Positions 24,324 through 33,764 of a stretch of DNA of 64,000 nucleotides are shown here, piece after piece. Numbering within the stretch: position 1 is the first letter of the stretch; every line of letters begins with the position of its first letter. The notes below the pieces were generated by a model, which worked only from the letters and a program-made list of their open reading frames with translations, did not search any database and was not told the DNA's origin. The stretch lies in NCBI RefSeq assembly GCF_000341345.1, contig NC_020302.1:1654075-1718074 (forward strand), read 5' to 3'. A program made the translations under genes and the position numbers. Source of the stretch: Corynebacterium halotolerans YIM 70093 = DSM 44683 (GTDB lineage Bacteria > Actinomycetota > Actinomycetes > Mycobacteriales > Mycobacteriaceae).

Positions 24324-24956
24324 TTAGTCCCCGGCACCCTCGGTCCCGGGCACCGGTCCCGCGGCCGCGCCGTGGGTGAGCATCCGCTCCACGTACTTGG
24401 CGAGGACGTCGACCTCGAGGTTGACGGTGTCACCCTCCGCCAGGTCGCCGTGGGTGGTCTCGGCCAGGGTGGTCGGGATGAGGGAGACCTCGAAGAAATC
24501 GTCGCCGACGGCCGAGACAGTCAAGGATGTGCCGTTGACGGCAATGGATCCCTTCTCGACGACGTAGTGCGCGAGGGACCGCGGGAGGGTAAACCGCAGC
24601 ACGTCCCAGTGCTCCGAGGAGGTCCGGGAGAGCAGCTGCCCAACACCGTCGACGTGGCCCTGCATGATGTGGCCGCCCAGACGGTCACCCGCGGCCAGGG
24701 CGCGCTCCAGGTTCACCCGGGAACCGACCGCCAGCTGCCCGAGTCCGGTGCGGTCGAGCGACTCCTGCATCACGTCCGCGGTGAAGGAGCCCTCGTCGCG
24801 CGTCGCAACGGTCAGGCACACGCCATTGACCGAGATGGAGTCGCCGAGCGCAGCGTTCTCCAGCACGGTGCGCGCGGCGATGGTCAGGCGCAGGGCGTCA
24901 CCCTGCGGTTCGAGGGCGGCGACGGTGCCGATCTCCTCCACGAGTCCGGTGAACAT
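24324..24956 (-). CDS. ribE: Riboflavin synthase, alpha subunit
   Basis: 210-residue trimeric riboflavin synthase made of two similar lumazine-binding repeats. The first starts [15 protein letters not shown] and includes [17 protein letters not shown]; the second includes [16 protein letters not shown] and [17 protein letters not shown]. It dismutates two lumazines to riboflavin. One nt separates it from ribD, pointing to translational coupling. Confidence 0.95.
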   Translation of the reverse strand: MFTGLVEEIGTVAALEPQGDALRLTIAARTVLENAALGDSISVNGVCLTVATRDEGSFTADVMQESLDRTGLGQLAVGSRVNLERALAAGDRLGGHIMQGHVDGVGQLLSRTSSEHWDVLRFTLPRSLAHYVVEKGSIAVNGTSLTVSAVGDDFFEVSLIPTTLAETTHGDLAEGDTVNLEVDVLAKYVERMLTHGAAAGPVPGTEGAGD

Positions 24957-24957
24957 T

Positions 24958-25968
24958 TCAGTGGACCTCCTTGCGGGTCATCTCGTACAGCACGTCATCC
25001 CCGAGCCGGGTGACGGATTCCAGGGTGAAACGGGCGGCGTCGGCCAGGGTCTCGCCCACGGCCCCGGCGAGAACGCCGTGGCCCGCGCCCAGCAGCGTGG
25101 GTGCGACATACGCCTGGACGGCGTCGACGTACCCGGCGGCCAGGAATCCGGAGGCCAGCCGGGCCCCGCCCTCGACAAGGACGTCGCGGGCTCCTGCCTC
25201 CCACAACGCCGCGAGCGCCGCGGAAATTTCCGGGTGCCGCTCGAAGCCGAGGCGGTGCAGGTTGGGTGCGGCGTCGGCCGGGATCTCCCGGGAGCCGATG
25301 ACGACGCGCCGCGGCTGCTCCGGGTACAGCGAACCGTCGGCCGTGCGCGCCGTGAGTGAGGGGTTGTCCGCCAGCGCGGTGCCGGTGCCGACGACGATGG
25401 CGTCACGACGGCGCCGATCCTCGTGCACCCGACGTCGGGCCACCTCCCCGGTGATCCACCGACTCGTGCCGTCGAGGGCGGCGGTGAAGCCGTCGAGGGT
25501 CTGCGCGAACTTCAGCGTCACGTGCGGGCGCCCCAGCCGCACCGCGGCCAGCCAGGGGCGCAGGGCGGGTACGTGGGCGTCGATACGCGTTGCCTCGACG
25601 CCGTGGGCGCGCAGATGGTCCGCTCCCCCGGCGGCGGCGTCGTTCGGATCCGGGTGGACGAAGAAGACGCGGGCGATGCCGGCGTCGATCAGCGCCTGCG
25701 AACAGGGGCCGGTGCGGCCCGTGTGGTTGCAGGGCTCCAACGTGACGACGGCCGTCCCGCCCCGGGCCCGCCCGCCGGCGGCGCGCAGGGCTATCACCTC
25801 GGCGTGCGGGCCACCGGGCGGTTGGGTGCCGCCGACGCCGACGAGTTCCCCCTCGGCGGAGAGGATCGCGGCCCCGACCGGCGGGTTGGGGCTGGTGGTG
25901 CCGCGGACCAGGTCGCCGGATTCCAGAGCGGCCTCCAGCGCCTGACGGAGTGCGGGGTCGGTGATCAT
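24958..25968 (-). CDS. ribD: Bifunctional pyrimidine deaminase/reductase RibD
   Basis: 336 residues. The N-terminal deaminase domain carries PHAEVIAL and LEPCNHTGRTGPCSQ (zinc His and two Cys plus catalytic Glu); the C-terminal reductase domain carries VTLKFAQTLDGFTAA, RRDAIVVGTGTALADNPSLT and VLVEGGARLASGFL. It performs the second and third riboflavin steps. First rib gene after rpe, 11 nt away. No FMN riboswitch fold was recognised upstream. Confidence 0.95.
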   Translation of the reverse strand: MITDPALRQALEAALESGDLVRGTTSPNPPVGAAILSAEGELVGVGGTQPPGGPHAEVIALRAAGGRARGGTAVVTLEPCNHTGRTGPCSQALIDAGIARVFFVHPDPNDAAAGGADHLRAHGVEATRIDAHVPALRPWLAAVRLGRPHVTLKFAQTLDGFTAALDGTSRWITGEVARRRVHEDRRRRDAIVVGTGTALADNPSLTARTADGSLYPEQPRRVVIGSREIPADAAPNLHRLGFERHPEISAALAALWEAGARDVLVEGGARLASGFLAAGYVDAVQAYVAPTLLGAGHGVLAGAVGETLADAARFTLESVTRLGDDVLYEMTRKEVH

Positions 25969-25979
25969 CGGGGATCCCG

Positions 25980-26636
25980 CTAGCGGGTGGCCAGGCGGCG
26001 CAGGGCGTCGACCGCAGCGGCCGGATCGTCCTGACCGTAGACGGCGGAACCGGCGACATAGGCGTCACAGCCCGCCTCGGCGGCCAGGGCGATGGTCTGC
26101 TCGGAGATGCCGCCGTCGATCTCGATGACGGTGTCCAGCCCGTTGTCATCGATGAGCCCCCGCAACGTGCGCACCTTCTCCAGCTGCTCGGGCATGAAGG
26201 ACTGGCCGCCGAAGCCGGGCTCGACGCTCATGATCAGGACCTCGTCGAAGTGTGCCAGATCGCCCAGGTAGGGCTCGATCGGGGTGCCCGGCCGCAGGGA
26301 GAACCCGGCGCGCACGCCCTTCGATCGGATATGGTCGGCGAGACCGACATGGTCGTCGGTGGCCTCGACGTGGAAGATGATGCAGTCGGCCCCGGCGTCG
26401 ATGTACTGGTCGACCCACTTCTCCGGGTTCTCGATCATGAGGTGGACGTCCAGGGGCTGGTCGGTGATCTTGTCGACGGTGGCGGTGATGCCGGGCCCGA
26501 AGGACAGGTTCGGCACGAAGTGGCCGTCCATGATGTCGACGTGAATCCAGTCTGCGTTGGAGACGGCCCGAACCTCGTCGCCCAACTTCGAGAAGTCGGC
26601 CGACAGGATGGAGGGGGCGATGATCGGGGTAGCCAT
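25980..26636 (-). CDS. rpe: Ribulose-phosphate 3-epimerase
   Basis: 218-residue TIM barrel interconverting ribulose 5-phosphate and xylulose 5-phosphate. APSILSADFSKLGDEV, HVDIMDGHFVPNLSFGP (metal His/Asp), HLMIENPEKWVDQY, MSVEPGFGGQSFMP and EIDGGISEQTIALAAEAG are all present. It leads the rpe-rib gene run, and its substrate ribulose 5-phosphate is also the substrate of RibBA, giving a metabolic reason for the linkage. Confidence 0.96.
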   Translation of the reverse strand: MATPIIAPSILSADFSKLGDEVRAVSNADWIHVDIMDGHFVPNLSFGPGITATVDKITDQPLDVHLMIENPEKWVDQYIDAGADCIIFHVEATDDHVGLADHIRSKGVRAGFSLRPGTPIEPYLGDLAHFDEVLIMSVEPGFGGQSFMPEQLEKVRTLRGLIDDNGLDTVIEIDGGISEQTIALAAEAGCDAYVAGSAVYGQDDPAAAVDALRRLATR

Positions 26637-26779
26637 GGGGTCAAGTGTACGTGGCGCCCGTTCTGGTCTTGACCATCAAGTCGGCGGCCCCGGAGAGCGG
26701 ATTCGCGGGAGTGATGGCGCCCTCCGGAAGCGCGAGGATCGTTAAAGCTCAACACCGCACATAAACGCTGCCGCCTCGC

Positions 26780-26785
26780 TAATCT
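26780..26785 (+). promoter_or_regulatory. -10 element of leaderless promoter
   Basis: TAATCT, 7 nt before the ATG at 26793, with no ribosome binding site between. Confidence 0.45.
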
Positions 26786-26792
26786 CAGCGGT

Positions 26793-27641
26793 ATGAGACC
26801 CGACCGGTTCCACCTGCTTCCGGACCTCCTGTTGATCCTGGCGGGTCTGGCGGGCTGGTTCCTCTTCGGCTATTTTTCGGCGAACGACCTCTTCCCCCAG
26901 ATGGAAGAGAGTCTGCCCGACTGGGTGGATCGTTTTCTGGTCCTGTTCATGATGGGTGGGGTTTTCATCGGGGTCGCGTCCCTGATTTTCTCGGCGCTGT
27001 TTGACGCGGGCAGGTGGTGGGTCCAGGCTCTGCTGATCATTGCGGGTGCCGTCCTGTACGGGCTGGCGCAGTGGTGGTTCTGGTTGGACCGGGGCAAGCC
27101 GATCATCTTCCACCCCGGCCTGCTGGTGATGATTCTGGGGTACGCGGCCGTCTTCTCGGGCGTCGTCTCGCTGGTGTGGGGACTGGTGTGTCGTTCGCCG
27201 GTGACCCGCCCGGGCCCCGGGCGGCGCTTCCGGGTATTCGGGGCGTGGTTGCGCCGGTTCTGGCCCCTGCTGGTGCTCATCGCACTGACGGTGGGGATCT
27301 GGGTGGGCGTGTCCCAGTGGCGGGAGTCGCAGGTCGATCCGGTGCTGCGCAATATCGGGGGCCGGCAATCGGTGGCCACCCCTCTCTCCCACTTCTACGA
27401 GGGTGACTGGGACACCTGGGAAATCGTGTGCCCTGATTACAACGCGGAACTGGCTCCGGAGGAGATGGGGATTCTCCTGTCCGGGCCGGGTGAGGAACAA
27501 CAGCTCCACGTCTACCCCCGGGAGCGGCTGGACGGCTGCACCCGGTCCGTGGACCGTGGGCCCCACCCCGCGTCCCGTCGTATGTTCACCGAAGGGGTGC
27601 AGCCGGCGACCATCGTGGACGAGCTGACTCTCGCCCCGTGA
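26793..27641 (+). CDS. Unrecognised membrane protein with C-terminal soluble domain
   Basis: 282 residues, family not recognised. Five hydrophobic stretches are visible at about residues 9-28, 47-70, 73-95, 106-128 and 150-170, then a soluble ~110-residue tail that should lie outside the cell if the N terminus is cytoplasmic. The tail contains two cysteines (IVCPDYN and DGCTRS) that could form a disulfide, and paired WDTWEIVCPDY. Codon use looks like the neighbours. The start is supported by a leaderless promoter arrangement. It is followed on the same strand, 143 nt later, by the EchA6-like gene; whether they work together is unknown. Confidence 0.7.
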   Translation: MRPDRFHLLPDLLLILAGLAGWFLFGYFSANDLFPQMEESLPDWVDRFLVLFMMGGVFIGVASLIFSALFDAGRWWVQALLIIAGAVLYGLAQWWFWLDRGKPIIFHPGLLVMILGYAAVFSGVVSLVWGLVCRSPVTRPGPGRRFRVFGAWLRRFWPLLVLIALTVGIWVGVSQWRESQVDPVLRNIGGRQSVATPLSHFYEGDWDTWEIVCPDYNAELAPEEMGILLSGPGEEQQLHVYPRERLDGCTRSVDRGPHPASRRMFTEGVQPATIVDELTLAP

Positions 27642-27784
27642 CCGGACTCCGGGATCAGGTCCCCCTGGCCGAACTTACCGACGCCTCGACGGGTGCTGTG
27701 GGCGGGGCCGAGGTGGGGCAAGATATGTGGCTGACGAATCAGCCTCCGAAGTCCGGCACCTGTATTCAGGAGAAAGCAGCCACA

Positions 27785-28564
27785 GTGACCCACCACCTCA
27801 ACCATGCCGATCCAGCGGATCAACCCCTCGTGCTCGCCGAGGACCAGGCGGACGGGCACCTCCGTTTGCTGACTCTCAACCGTCATGTGAACCGCAACTG
27901 CCTCAACATCCCCATGTGCGAGGCGATCGATCAGGCCATGCTGCAGGCGGTGGCCGACGGCGCCCGGGTAGTTCTCCTCCAGGGTGGGGGCACGGTCTTC
28001 TCCTCGGGTGCCGATCTGTCCGGCGGGGTGTACGCGGAGGGCTTCTACGAGACTCTCCTGCACATGCTGGGCACGATCCAGACCCTGCCGATCCCGGTCA
28101 TCGCCTGGGTCAATGGCCCGGCGATCGGTGCCGGCACGCAGCTGGCCATGGCCTGCGACATGCGGGTCGTGTCCGACACCGCCTATTTCCGGGTGCCCAT
28201 CGGTGACATGGCCATCGCCCTGGACGAGGTGACGATCGCGAACCTGGAGAACCTCGTGGGCGGGTCCCTGGCCCGCACGATGCTCTTCACCGGTGCGTCC
28301 CTGTCGCATCAGCAGGCGCTGGCCTCCGGTTTCGCGGTGGCGGAGGATGGCTTTGATGAGGCGCTGTCCCTGGCGGAGCTGGTGGCGGCGAAGGCTCCGC
28401 TGACCCTGCGTCACCTCAAGTACGAGTTCTCCCGCACCTCGCACCGGCCCTACGACAAGTCCACCCGGGAGGGGGTCGCTGCGGCCGCGTGGCACTCCGC
28501 GGACGTCGAGGAGTCGCGGATCGCCCGGGCGGAGAAGCGTTCTCCTCGCTTCACCGGTCGCTGA
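27785..28564 (+). CDS. EchA6-like crotonase-fold protein lacking catalytic glutamates
   Basis: 259 residues of the enoyl-CoA hydratase/isomerase fold. GADLSGGVYAEGF, VNGPAIGAGTQLAMACDMRV and the C-terminal EKRSPRFTGR closely resemble mycobacterial EchA6. Both glutamates that catalyse hydration in classical crotonases are missing: Gln119 and Ile139 stand at the expected places. Mycobacterial EchA6 is a non-catalytic acyl-CoA binding protein linked to mycolate precursors, so a carrier role is a reasonable inference here rather than hydratase activity. The GTG at 27785 is chosen over upstream in-frame starts because AGGAG precedes it, though 12 nt away. Confidence 0.85.
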   Translation: MTHHLNHADPADQPLVLAEDQADGHLRLLTLNRHVNRNCLNIPMCEAIDQAMLQAVADGARVVLLQGGGTVFSSGADLSGGVYAEGFYETLLHMLGTIQTLPIPVIAWVNGPAIGAGTQLAMACDMRVVSDTAYFRVPIGDMAIALDEVTIANLENLVGGSLARTMLFTGASLSHQQALASGFAVAEDGFDEALSLAELVAAKAPLTLRHLKYEFSRTSHRPYDKSTREGVAAAAWHSADVEESRIARAEKRSPRFTGR

Positions 28565-28641
28565 CCCTCTTTCGCATGGCCCGCAGCTTCGTGTGGCGGT
28601 TAATCAGGGGACGTCAACGGCCTTGCTTCCGAGGTGGCCGA

Positions 28642-29862
28642 CTACGACACCACCGGTGTCAGCACCCGGTCGGCCACGTGTTCATGGATCCACGCGAGGG
28701 AGCGCTCCCAGAAGTCCGCTGCGCCCAGCCGTGCGTTGCGGGCCTCGGCCCGGGGGCCATCGGGCAGGTGCAGGACATCGGCGGTGGCCAGGGAGGTGAT
28801 CTGCACACGACGTACGCGAGCAGCCCGGAGGTCCTCATACCGCTGGCGGGCGGTGTCCCATCCGGTTCCCTGCCCGAGTCCCTCCAGCAGGCAGTCGGCG
28901 AGCACGATGGCGTCTTCGATGGACTGATTCGCGCCCTGACCGTGATGCGGGACCATCGCGTGGGCGGCGTCGCCGATCAACGTGATGCGCCCGCGGCTCC
29001 ACTGCTGCAGTGGAGGGCGGTGGAACAGCGCCCAGCGTTGTGTCGCCGGAGCGCTGCCGATCATCTCCGTGACGGCCGGGTCCCAGCCCTCGAATGCCGT
29101 GAGATGTTCGTCCTCCTCGGCGGGCACGACCCACGATTTCTCGGCCCACGGGCCGTCGTGCCGGCGCACCAGCAGGAAGTTCTGGTCGCCGTTGCCGATG
29201 GGATAGTGCAGGAGATGGCCATCGGGTCCCATCCAGAACTGGATGCTCTCCGGGTCAGGCAGTGAGGGGATCTGCTCCGGCGGAACCACGCCCCGCCAGC
29301 CGTGGCAGCCGGAGAACTGCGCATCGTCATAGCCGAGGAGCTCTCTGCGCAACCGTGAACGCACGCCGTCGGCTCCGATGACCAGGTCAGCCTCGACCGT
29401 ATCCCCGTCCGCGAAGTGCAGGACGGCCGCCTGCTCGCGGTCATCGACCCGCACACACTTCTTGTTCAGGTGCAGGGCGTCCTCGCCCAACGCCTCTTTC
29501 AACATCAGCTGCAGGTCCGCCCGGTGGACACCGTAGTACGGTGCGCCAGTCCGGTCGTGGTACTCCTGGCGCGACGACACCCGGCCGATGACGTGTCCGT
29601 CCCTACCGTCCCGGAAGATCAGGCCGTCGATGTCGGCGGCTTTTTCGGCCAGTTGTTCACCGATGCCGAGCCGGTCCCGCAGGAACCGGGTGGCGTTGGC
29701 GGAGAGCGCGACGGCCGCGCCGACCTCCCGCAGCTCAGCGGCCTGTTCGTACACCTGCGGATCCAGCCCGCGACGGCGCAACTCGGTCGCCAGGGTGAGC
29801 CCGCCGATGCCGGCTCCCACGATCGCAATCCGGGTTCCACGACGGGTGGTTGATGATGTCAC
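28642..29862 (-). CDS. FAD-dependent aromatic monooxygenase (salicylate/3-hydroxybenzoate hydroxylase-like)
   Basis: 406-residue group A flavoprotein monooxygenase. The FAD motif RIAIVGAGIGGLTLATELRR is near the N terminus, the DG motif is DLVIGADGVRSRLRREL and the second FAD motif ITLIGDAAHAMVPHHGQGAN. Sequence resembles 3-hydroxybenzoate 6-hydroxylase and salicylate hydroxylase, so a hydroxylated aromatic acid is the likely substrate, with NAD(P)H as donor; the exact substrate cannot be told. The GTG at 29862 has a strong AGGAGG 7 nt upstream and is preferred over upstream starts. Divergent from a PucR-type regulator, which probably controls it. No ring-cleavage gene is nearby. Confidence 0.85.
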   Translation of the reverse strand: MTSSTTRRGTRIAIVGAGIGGLTLATELRRRGLDPQVYEQAAELREVGAAVALSANATRFLRDRLGIGEQLAEKAADIDGLIFRDGRDGHVIGRVSSRQEYHDRTGAPYYGVHRADLQLMLKEALGEDALHLNKKCVRVDDREQAAVLHFADGDTVEADLVIGADGVRSRLRRELLGYDDAQFSGCHGWRGVVPPEQIPSLPDPESIQFWMGPDGHLLHYPIGNGDQNFLLVRRHDGPWAEKSWVVPAEEDEHLTAFEGWDPAVTEMIGSAPATQRWALFHRPPLQQWSRGRITLIGDAAHAMVPHHGQGANQSIEDAIVLADCLLEGLGQGTGWDTARQRYEDLRAARVRRVQITSLATADVLHLPDGPRAEARNARLGAADFWERSLAWIHEHVADRVLTPVVS

Positions 29863-29959
29863 GGGTTTTCCTCCTGTAGGTGACGAAGTCTGAACATGAG
29901 CATAGGAGTGATCGGTCACCCGAAACATCGGCAATATGTGGCAAGTAACTCACCATTGG

Positions 29960-29976
29960 TCCGACACTCTGTCGGA
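29960..29976. promoter_or_regulatory. Perfect inverted repeat, candidate operator
   Basis: TCCGACA-CTC-TGTCGGA, 7-bp arms with a 3-nt spacer. It covers the -35 position of the regulator promoter and lies in the spacer shared with the divergent monooxygenase gene. A candidate binding site for the PucR-type regulator itself. Confidence 0.6.
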
Positions 29977-29982
29977 CTCGGA

Positions 29983-29988
29983 TAGAAT
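29983..29988 (+). promoter_or_regulatory. -10 element of leaderless regulator promoter
   Basis: TAGAAT, 7 nt before the GTG at 29996 and 6 nt after the inverted repeat. Confidence 0.5.
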
Positions 29989-29995
29989 GTCCCTC

Positions 29996-31165
29996 GTGGA
30001 TCGACTCCCTGAACTCGACGACGCCGTCCAGGATCTTTCGGAGGCAGTGGGCCGCCGACTGGTCGTGATCGACCAGTCCATGCGGGTGGTGGCGTACTCG
30101 ATCCATGAGGCCCCGGAAGATCGCAGGCGGCTGTTCCACATGCTCACCCACAGTGACGCCTGGGCCCGGCCCCGCACGACGAAGAACCCGCATCAGATCG
30201 AGGTGGTTCCCGAGGTGGGAGCCCTGATGTTCCTGCGGTTGGTCGACGCCCAACGGCAGATCGTCGGACACCTGGTCGTGTCCTTGGCCGAGTCCGAGGT
30301 GGACTGTGAACCGGGTCCGGCCATTGAGGAGGCCGCGCCGTACCTGGCCGAGTTGCTCCAGGCCCGGCAGCATGACGATGCGGGCCGGTCAGCGCGTTCC
30401 CACCAGCTCACCGTTGACCTGGTCACCGGGAGCCCCCGGGAGCGCGGGGCAGCAGCCGAAGCACTCATCGCCGAACGATTCTTGAGCACCGCCGACAGTT
30501 ACTGCGCCGTGGCACTGGGCGTGGATCCGCGTGGCGCAATGCCACTCGACCATGAGAAGACAGCGCAGGCGGTGTCGCGCACCCTCCGGTTCGTCCGGGA
30601 GACGTCAACGGCGACCGTCGTCGGCGGCATCCTGGACAGCCAGGTGGGGGTGCTGATCTTTCCCAGGCCGGTGGTCGTTCCCCGACTCATCCGCATTCTG
30701 GAGCATCCGCAGGTGGCCCCGGTCCGCGCCGGGGTCGGCCCACTGCTCACCCTGGACGATGTGCACCACTCGTTCGAGCGGGCACACCTGGCGTGGCGCG
30801 CCAGCTGGCTCGCCCCGGACGACCACGAGATCGTGACCACCTGGGACGGCGCGGGACTGGACGCAACGCTGGCCCGGATGCCACTGGAGAACTTCACCCT
30901 GGCGGATCTTCCCCCGTCCACCAGGGAGCTGCTGACGGCGGTGGACTCCCCGGGTCTCCTGGCCACGCTGGAGATGTACCTGAGCGCTGGAGGAGACGCC
31001 CAGCAGACGGCACGTGCGCTCAGTATCCACCGGTCGACGTTGTACTACCGGTTGGACAAGCTGCGTTCTGCCGTCACCGGCGATCTCGGCGACGGCGCCC
31101 TCCGCCGGGACCTGCACACCGGGCTACGGATGGCCCGCCTCGCGGGACTCCTCCCGGAGCCGTGA
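29996..31165 (+). CDS. PucR/CdaR-type transcriptional regulator
   Basis: About 389 residues. The N-terminal ~130 residues resemble a sensor region (AVGRRLVVIDQSMRVVAYS); a CdaR/GGDEF-like middle follows (YCAVALGVDPRG, PVRAGVGPLLTLDDVHHSFE); the C-terminal helix-turn-helix is typical of PucR proteins (DAQQTARALSIHRSTLYYRL). I chose the GTG at 29996, since it lies 7 nt after TAGAAT; an in-frame ATG at 29987 and a GTG-free extension to 29936 are alternatives, but the latter would place the operator-like repeat inside the gene. Probably regulates the divergent monooxygenase and itself. Confidence 0.88.
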   Translation: MDRLPELDDAVQDLSEAVGRRLVVIDQSMRVVAYSIHEAPEDRRRLFHMLTHSDAWARPRTTKNPHQIEVVPEVGALMFLRLVDAQRQIVGHLVVSLAESEVDCEPGPAIEEAAPYLAELLQARQHDDAGRSARSHQLTVDLVTGSPRERGAAAEALIAERFLSTADSYCAVALGVDPRGAMPLDHEKTAQAVSRTLRFVRETSTATVVGGILDSQVGVLIFPRPVVVPRLIRILEHPQVAPVRAGVGPLLTLDDVHHSFERAHLAWRASWLAPDDHEIVTTWDGAGLDATLARMPLENFTLADLPPSTRELLTAVDSPGLLATLEMYLSAGGDAQQTARALSIHRSTLYYRLDKLRSAVTGDLGDGALRRDLHTGLRMARLAGLLPEP

Positions 31166-31255
31166 ACCAGTCAGCGCGCTGACGGCCGAGCCGGGCGAGC
31201 CGGCTGAGCCGGGCGGGGCGGTGACGCGGGTGAGGCTCGGCAAGCGGTAGCCGGG

Positions 31256-32803
31256 CTAGTTCTCCTGGCCCTGCGTGCCTTTGCGCAGCACGGCCAGGAA
31301 CATCGCGTCGGTTCCGTGGCGGTGCGGCCACATCTGCACCGACAGGTGGTCGCCCACGTCCTCCATGCCGGGCACCAGGCCGTGGGCGTCGAGTTCCTCG
31401 GCGCCGGACTCGGCGAGCGCGCGGTCGATGATCGCGCGGGTCTCCCGCAGGTCCGGTGAGCAGGTCGAGTAGACGACGACCCCGCCGGGGCGGGCCAGCC
31501 GCAGCGCGGAGGTCAGCAGCTCGAACTGCAGCGGGTTGAGCTCGGCGATATCGGCCTCGGCCTTGCGCCAGCGCGCCTCGGGACGCCGGCGCAGGGCGCC
31601 GAGCCCGGAGCAGGGGGCGTCGACCAGCACCCGGTCGTAGCCGGGCTCCAGGCCGGGGTCGCGACCGTCGGCGACGTGGACGGTCACCGGCAGGCCGCGG
31701 GCGGTCTTCTCCACCAGCTTCGCGCGGTGGGCGGAGACCTCGACGGCGTCGACGTGCGCGGCGTCGAAACGCGCGAGCGCGCCCATCAGCGCGGTCTTGC
31801 CGCCGGGCCCGGCGCACAGGTCCAGCCAGCGGCCGTGGTCCTCGCCCTCGACGGACGCCTCGACGGCGGCGCGGGCGATCAGCTGCGAGCCCTCGTCCTG
31901 GACCGCGGCCAGCCCCTGGCGCACCGGCTCGAGCTCACCCGGATCACCGGCCTCGAGGTAGACCGCGTACGGCGAGTACCTGCCCTCCTCTCCCCCGGTG
32001 ATCAGCGCCAGCTCCTCGGCGCTGATCTCCCCGGGGCGGGCCACCAGGTGCACGGTGGGGCGGCCGGAGTCGGCGTCGAGGGCGGCGTCGAGGTCGCCGA
32101 GGCCGACGACGCGGGAGAAGGACTGCGCGATCCACTCCGGATGCGCGTGGCGGAAGGCCGCGGCCGCGATCTCCCCGGTGGGGGTGAGCTGCTCGATCCA
32201 CTTCTCCGGGCGCGTGCGCGAGATGGTGCGCATGATCGCGTTGGCGAAGCCCTTGGCCTTGACGTTGCCGGTCGACTCCACGAGCCGGACGGTGGTGTCG
32301 ACGGCCGCGTGCGGCTCGACGCGGGTGTAGAGCAGCTGGTAGGCGCCCAGCCGCAGGGCGTCGAGCACCTCCGGGGCGATCTTGTCGAGCTCCCGGGAGG
32401 AGCACTCGGCGATGACCGCGTCGAGCACGCCCCGGGCGCGCAGCGTGCCGTAGGTGATCTCGGTGGTGAAGGCGGCGTCGCGGCCGGTGATCTTCCGCTC
32501 GCGCAGGGCCTTCGGCAGGATCAGGTTCGCGTAGGCCTGGTCCTCGCGCACCCGGGTGAGCACCTCGAGGGCGAGCACCCGGGCGGCGTCGACGCCGGTG
32601 TCCCGTCGCTCGGGGCTCCGCTGGCGGGTGTCCGTGCCGCGCGGCCGGCCCTGCTGCCCCGCCTTCCCGTTCCGCCGCTTCGGCAGGCGGTCACCGGCGG
32701 AGGCGCCACGGCCGGACCGTCCGGAGTTCCCGGCGCGCCGGGCGTCGTTGTTCCTGTTGCTGTCGTCCCCGCTCTTGGCGCGGGATCGGAATCCGCCGTT
32801 CAC
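31256..32803 (-). CDS. rsmB: 16S rRNA cytosine-C5 methyltransferase RsmB (Fmu/Sun)
   Basis: 515 residues. After a basic, low-complexity N-terminal ~65 residues comes a NusB-like RNA-binding domain ([20 protein letters not shown]), then the methyltransferase domain with [40 protein letters not shown] and [15 protein letters not shown]; the two motif cysteines (DAPCS and STCSP) are those used for m5C formation. GTG start overlapping the fmt stop by 4 nt (GTGA), so translation is coupled to fmt. Confidence 0.94.
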   Translation of the reverse strand: MNGGFRSRAKSGDDSNRNNDARRAGNSGRSGRGASAGDRLPKRRNGKAGQQGRPRGTDTRQRSPERRDTGVDAARVLALEVLTRVREDQAYANLILPKALRERKITGRDAAFTTEITYGTLRARGVLDAVIAECSSRELDKIAPEVLDALRLGAYQLLYTRVEPHAAVDTTVRLVESTGNVKAKGFANAIMRTISRTRPEKWIEQLTPTGEIAAAAFRHAHPEWIAQSFSRVVGLGDLDAALDADSGRPTVHLVARPGEISAEELALITGGEEGRYSPYAVYLEAGDPGELEPVRQGLAAVQDEGSQLIARAAVEASVEGEDHGRWLDLCAGPGGKTALMGALARFDAAHVDAVEVSAHRAKLVEKTARGLPVTVHVADGRDPGLEPGYDRVLVDAPCSGLGALRRRPEARWRKAEADIAELNPLQFELLTSALRLARPGGVVVYSTCSPDLRETRAIIDRALAESGAEELDAHGLVPGMEDVGDHLSVQMWPHRHGTDAMFLAVLRKGTQGQEN

Positions 32804-33747
32804 TGGAAGTTCACCCCGTCGGTGTCGTGGAGGTTGTTGTTGCCGCGCGCCCAGTCGGCCGCGTCCATCATCTTCTTGCCGGGGGGCTGGATCTTCCCCA
32901 GGCGGACGGCACCGGTGGCGGTGCCGACGAGGACGTCGTTCTTGCCGACGCCCAGCTGGCCCGGCGCGAGTGTCGCCTCACCGTCGTGGCGGGTAACGGG
33001 GCCAACCTTGAGGCGGTCGTCGCCCAGCACGGTCCAGGCGCCGGGGCCCGGGGTGTGCGCCCGGATGTGGCGGTCGACGGCGAAGTCCGGGGTGTCCCAG
33101 TCGATGCGGGCGTCGTCGGTGGTGATCTTGGGTGCGTAGGTGACCTCGCCGGTCTGCGGCTGCGGGATGATCGCGCCGGCGGCGAGGCCGTCCATGGTGG
33201 CGGCGAGCAGGTCGGCGCCCGAGTGGGCCAGGCGGGTCAGCAGGTCGTCGGCGGTGTCGGTGGGGCGGATCGTCTCGGTGACCGTGCCAAGGATGTCGCC
33301 GGTGTCCAGGCCTTCGTCGATGCGGAAGGTGGTGGCGCCGGTGATGTCGTCGCCGGCGCGGATGGACGCCTGCACGGGGGCGGCGCCGCGCCAGGCGGGC
33401 AGCAGGGAGAAGTGCAGGTTGACCCAGCCGTGGGTGGGCAGGTCGAGCAGATCCTTGGTGATGAGGTTGCCGTAGGCGACGACCGGGACGGCCTCCGGGG
33501 CCAGCTCGGTGAGACGGGCGCGCAGGGCGTCACCTTCCTCGGTGCCGGGCTTCAGGGTCGCCGGGGTGAGCACCTCGATGCCGTGCTCCTGCGCCAGTGC
33601 CGAGACGGGCGAGGGGTGCAGGGTGCGGCCGCGGCCCCGGCGCGCGTCGGGGCGGGTGATCACGGCGACGATCTCATGGTCGGAGTCGATGAGTCGTTGC
33701 AGGGCGACGACGGCGGGTTCCGGGGTTCCGGCGAAAACCAGACGCAT
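32800..33747 (-). CDS. fmt: Methionyl-tRNA formyltransferase
   Basis: 315 residues. Formylates initiator Met-tRNA using 10-formyl-tetrahydrofolate. [20 protein letters not shown] holds the formyl-folate signature and the catalytic region; the [20 protein letters not shown] stretch and an OB-fold C terminus ([20 protein letters not shown]) are intact. Placed 17 nt after def, so the enzymes that add and remove the formyl group are paired, and overlapping rsmB. Confidence 0.96.
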   Translation of the reverse strand: MRLVFAGTPEPAVVALQRLIDSDHEIVAVITRPDARRGRGRTLHPSPVSALAQEHGIEVLTPATLKPGTEEGDALRARLTELAPEAVPVVAYGNLITKDLLDLPTHGWVNLHFSLLPAWRGAAPVQASIRAGDDITGATTFRIDEGLDTGDILGTVTETIRPTDTADDLLTRLAHSGADLLAATMDGLAAGAIIPQPQTGEVTYAPKITTDDARIDWDTPDFAVDRHIRAHTPGPGAWTVLGDDRLKVGPVTRHDGEATLAPGQLGVGKNDVLVGTATGAVRLGKIQPPGKKMMDAADWARGNNNLHDTDGVNFQ

Positions 33748-33764
33748 TCTTGTCAGGACTCCTT

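Noticed and set aside
25969..26660. Possible FMN riboswitch upstream of ribD
   Set aside because: ribD starts 11 nt after rpe and I could not recognise the conserved RFN element before either gene.
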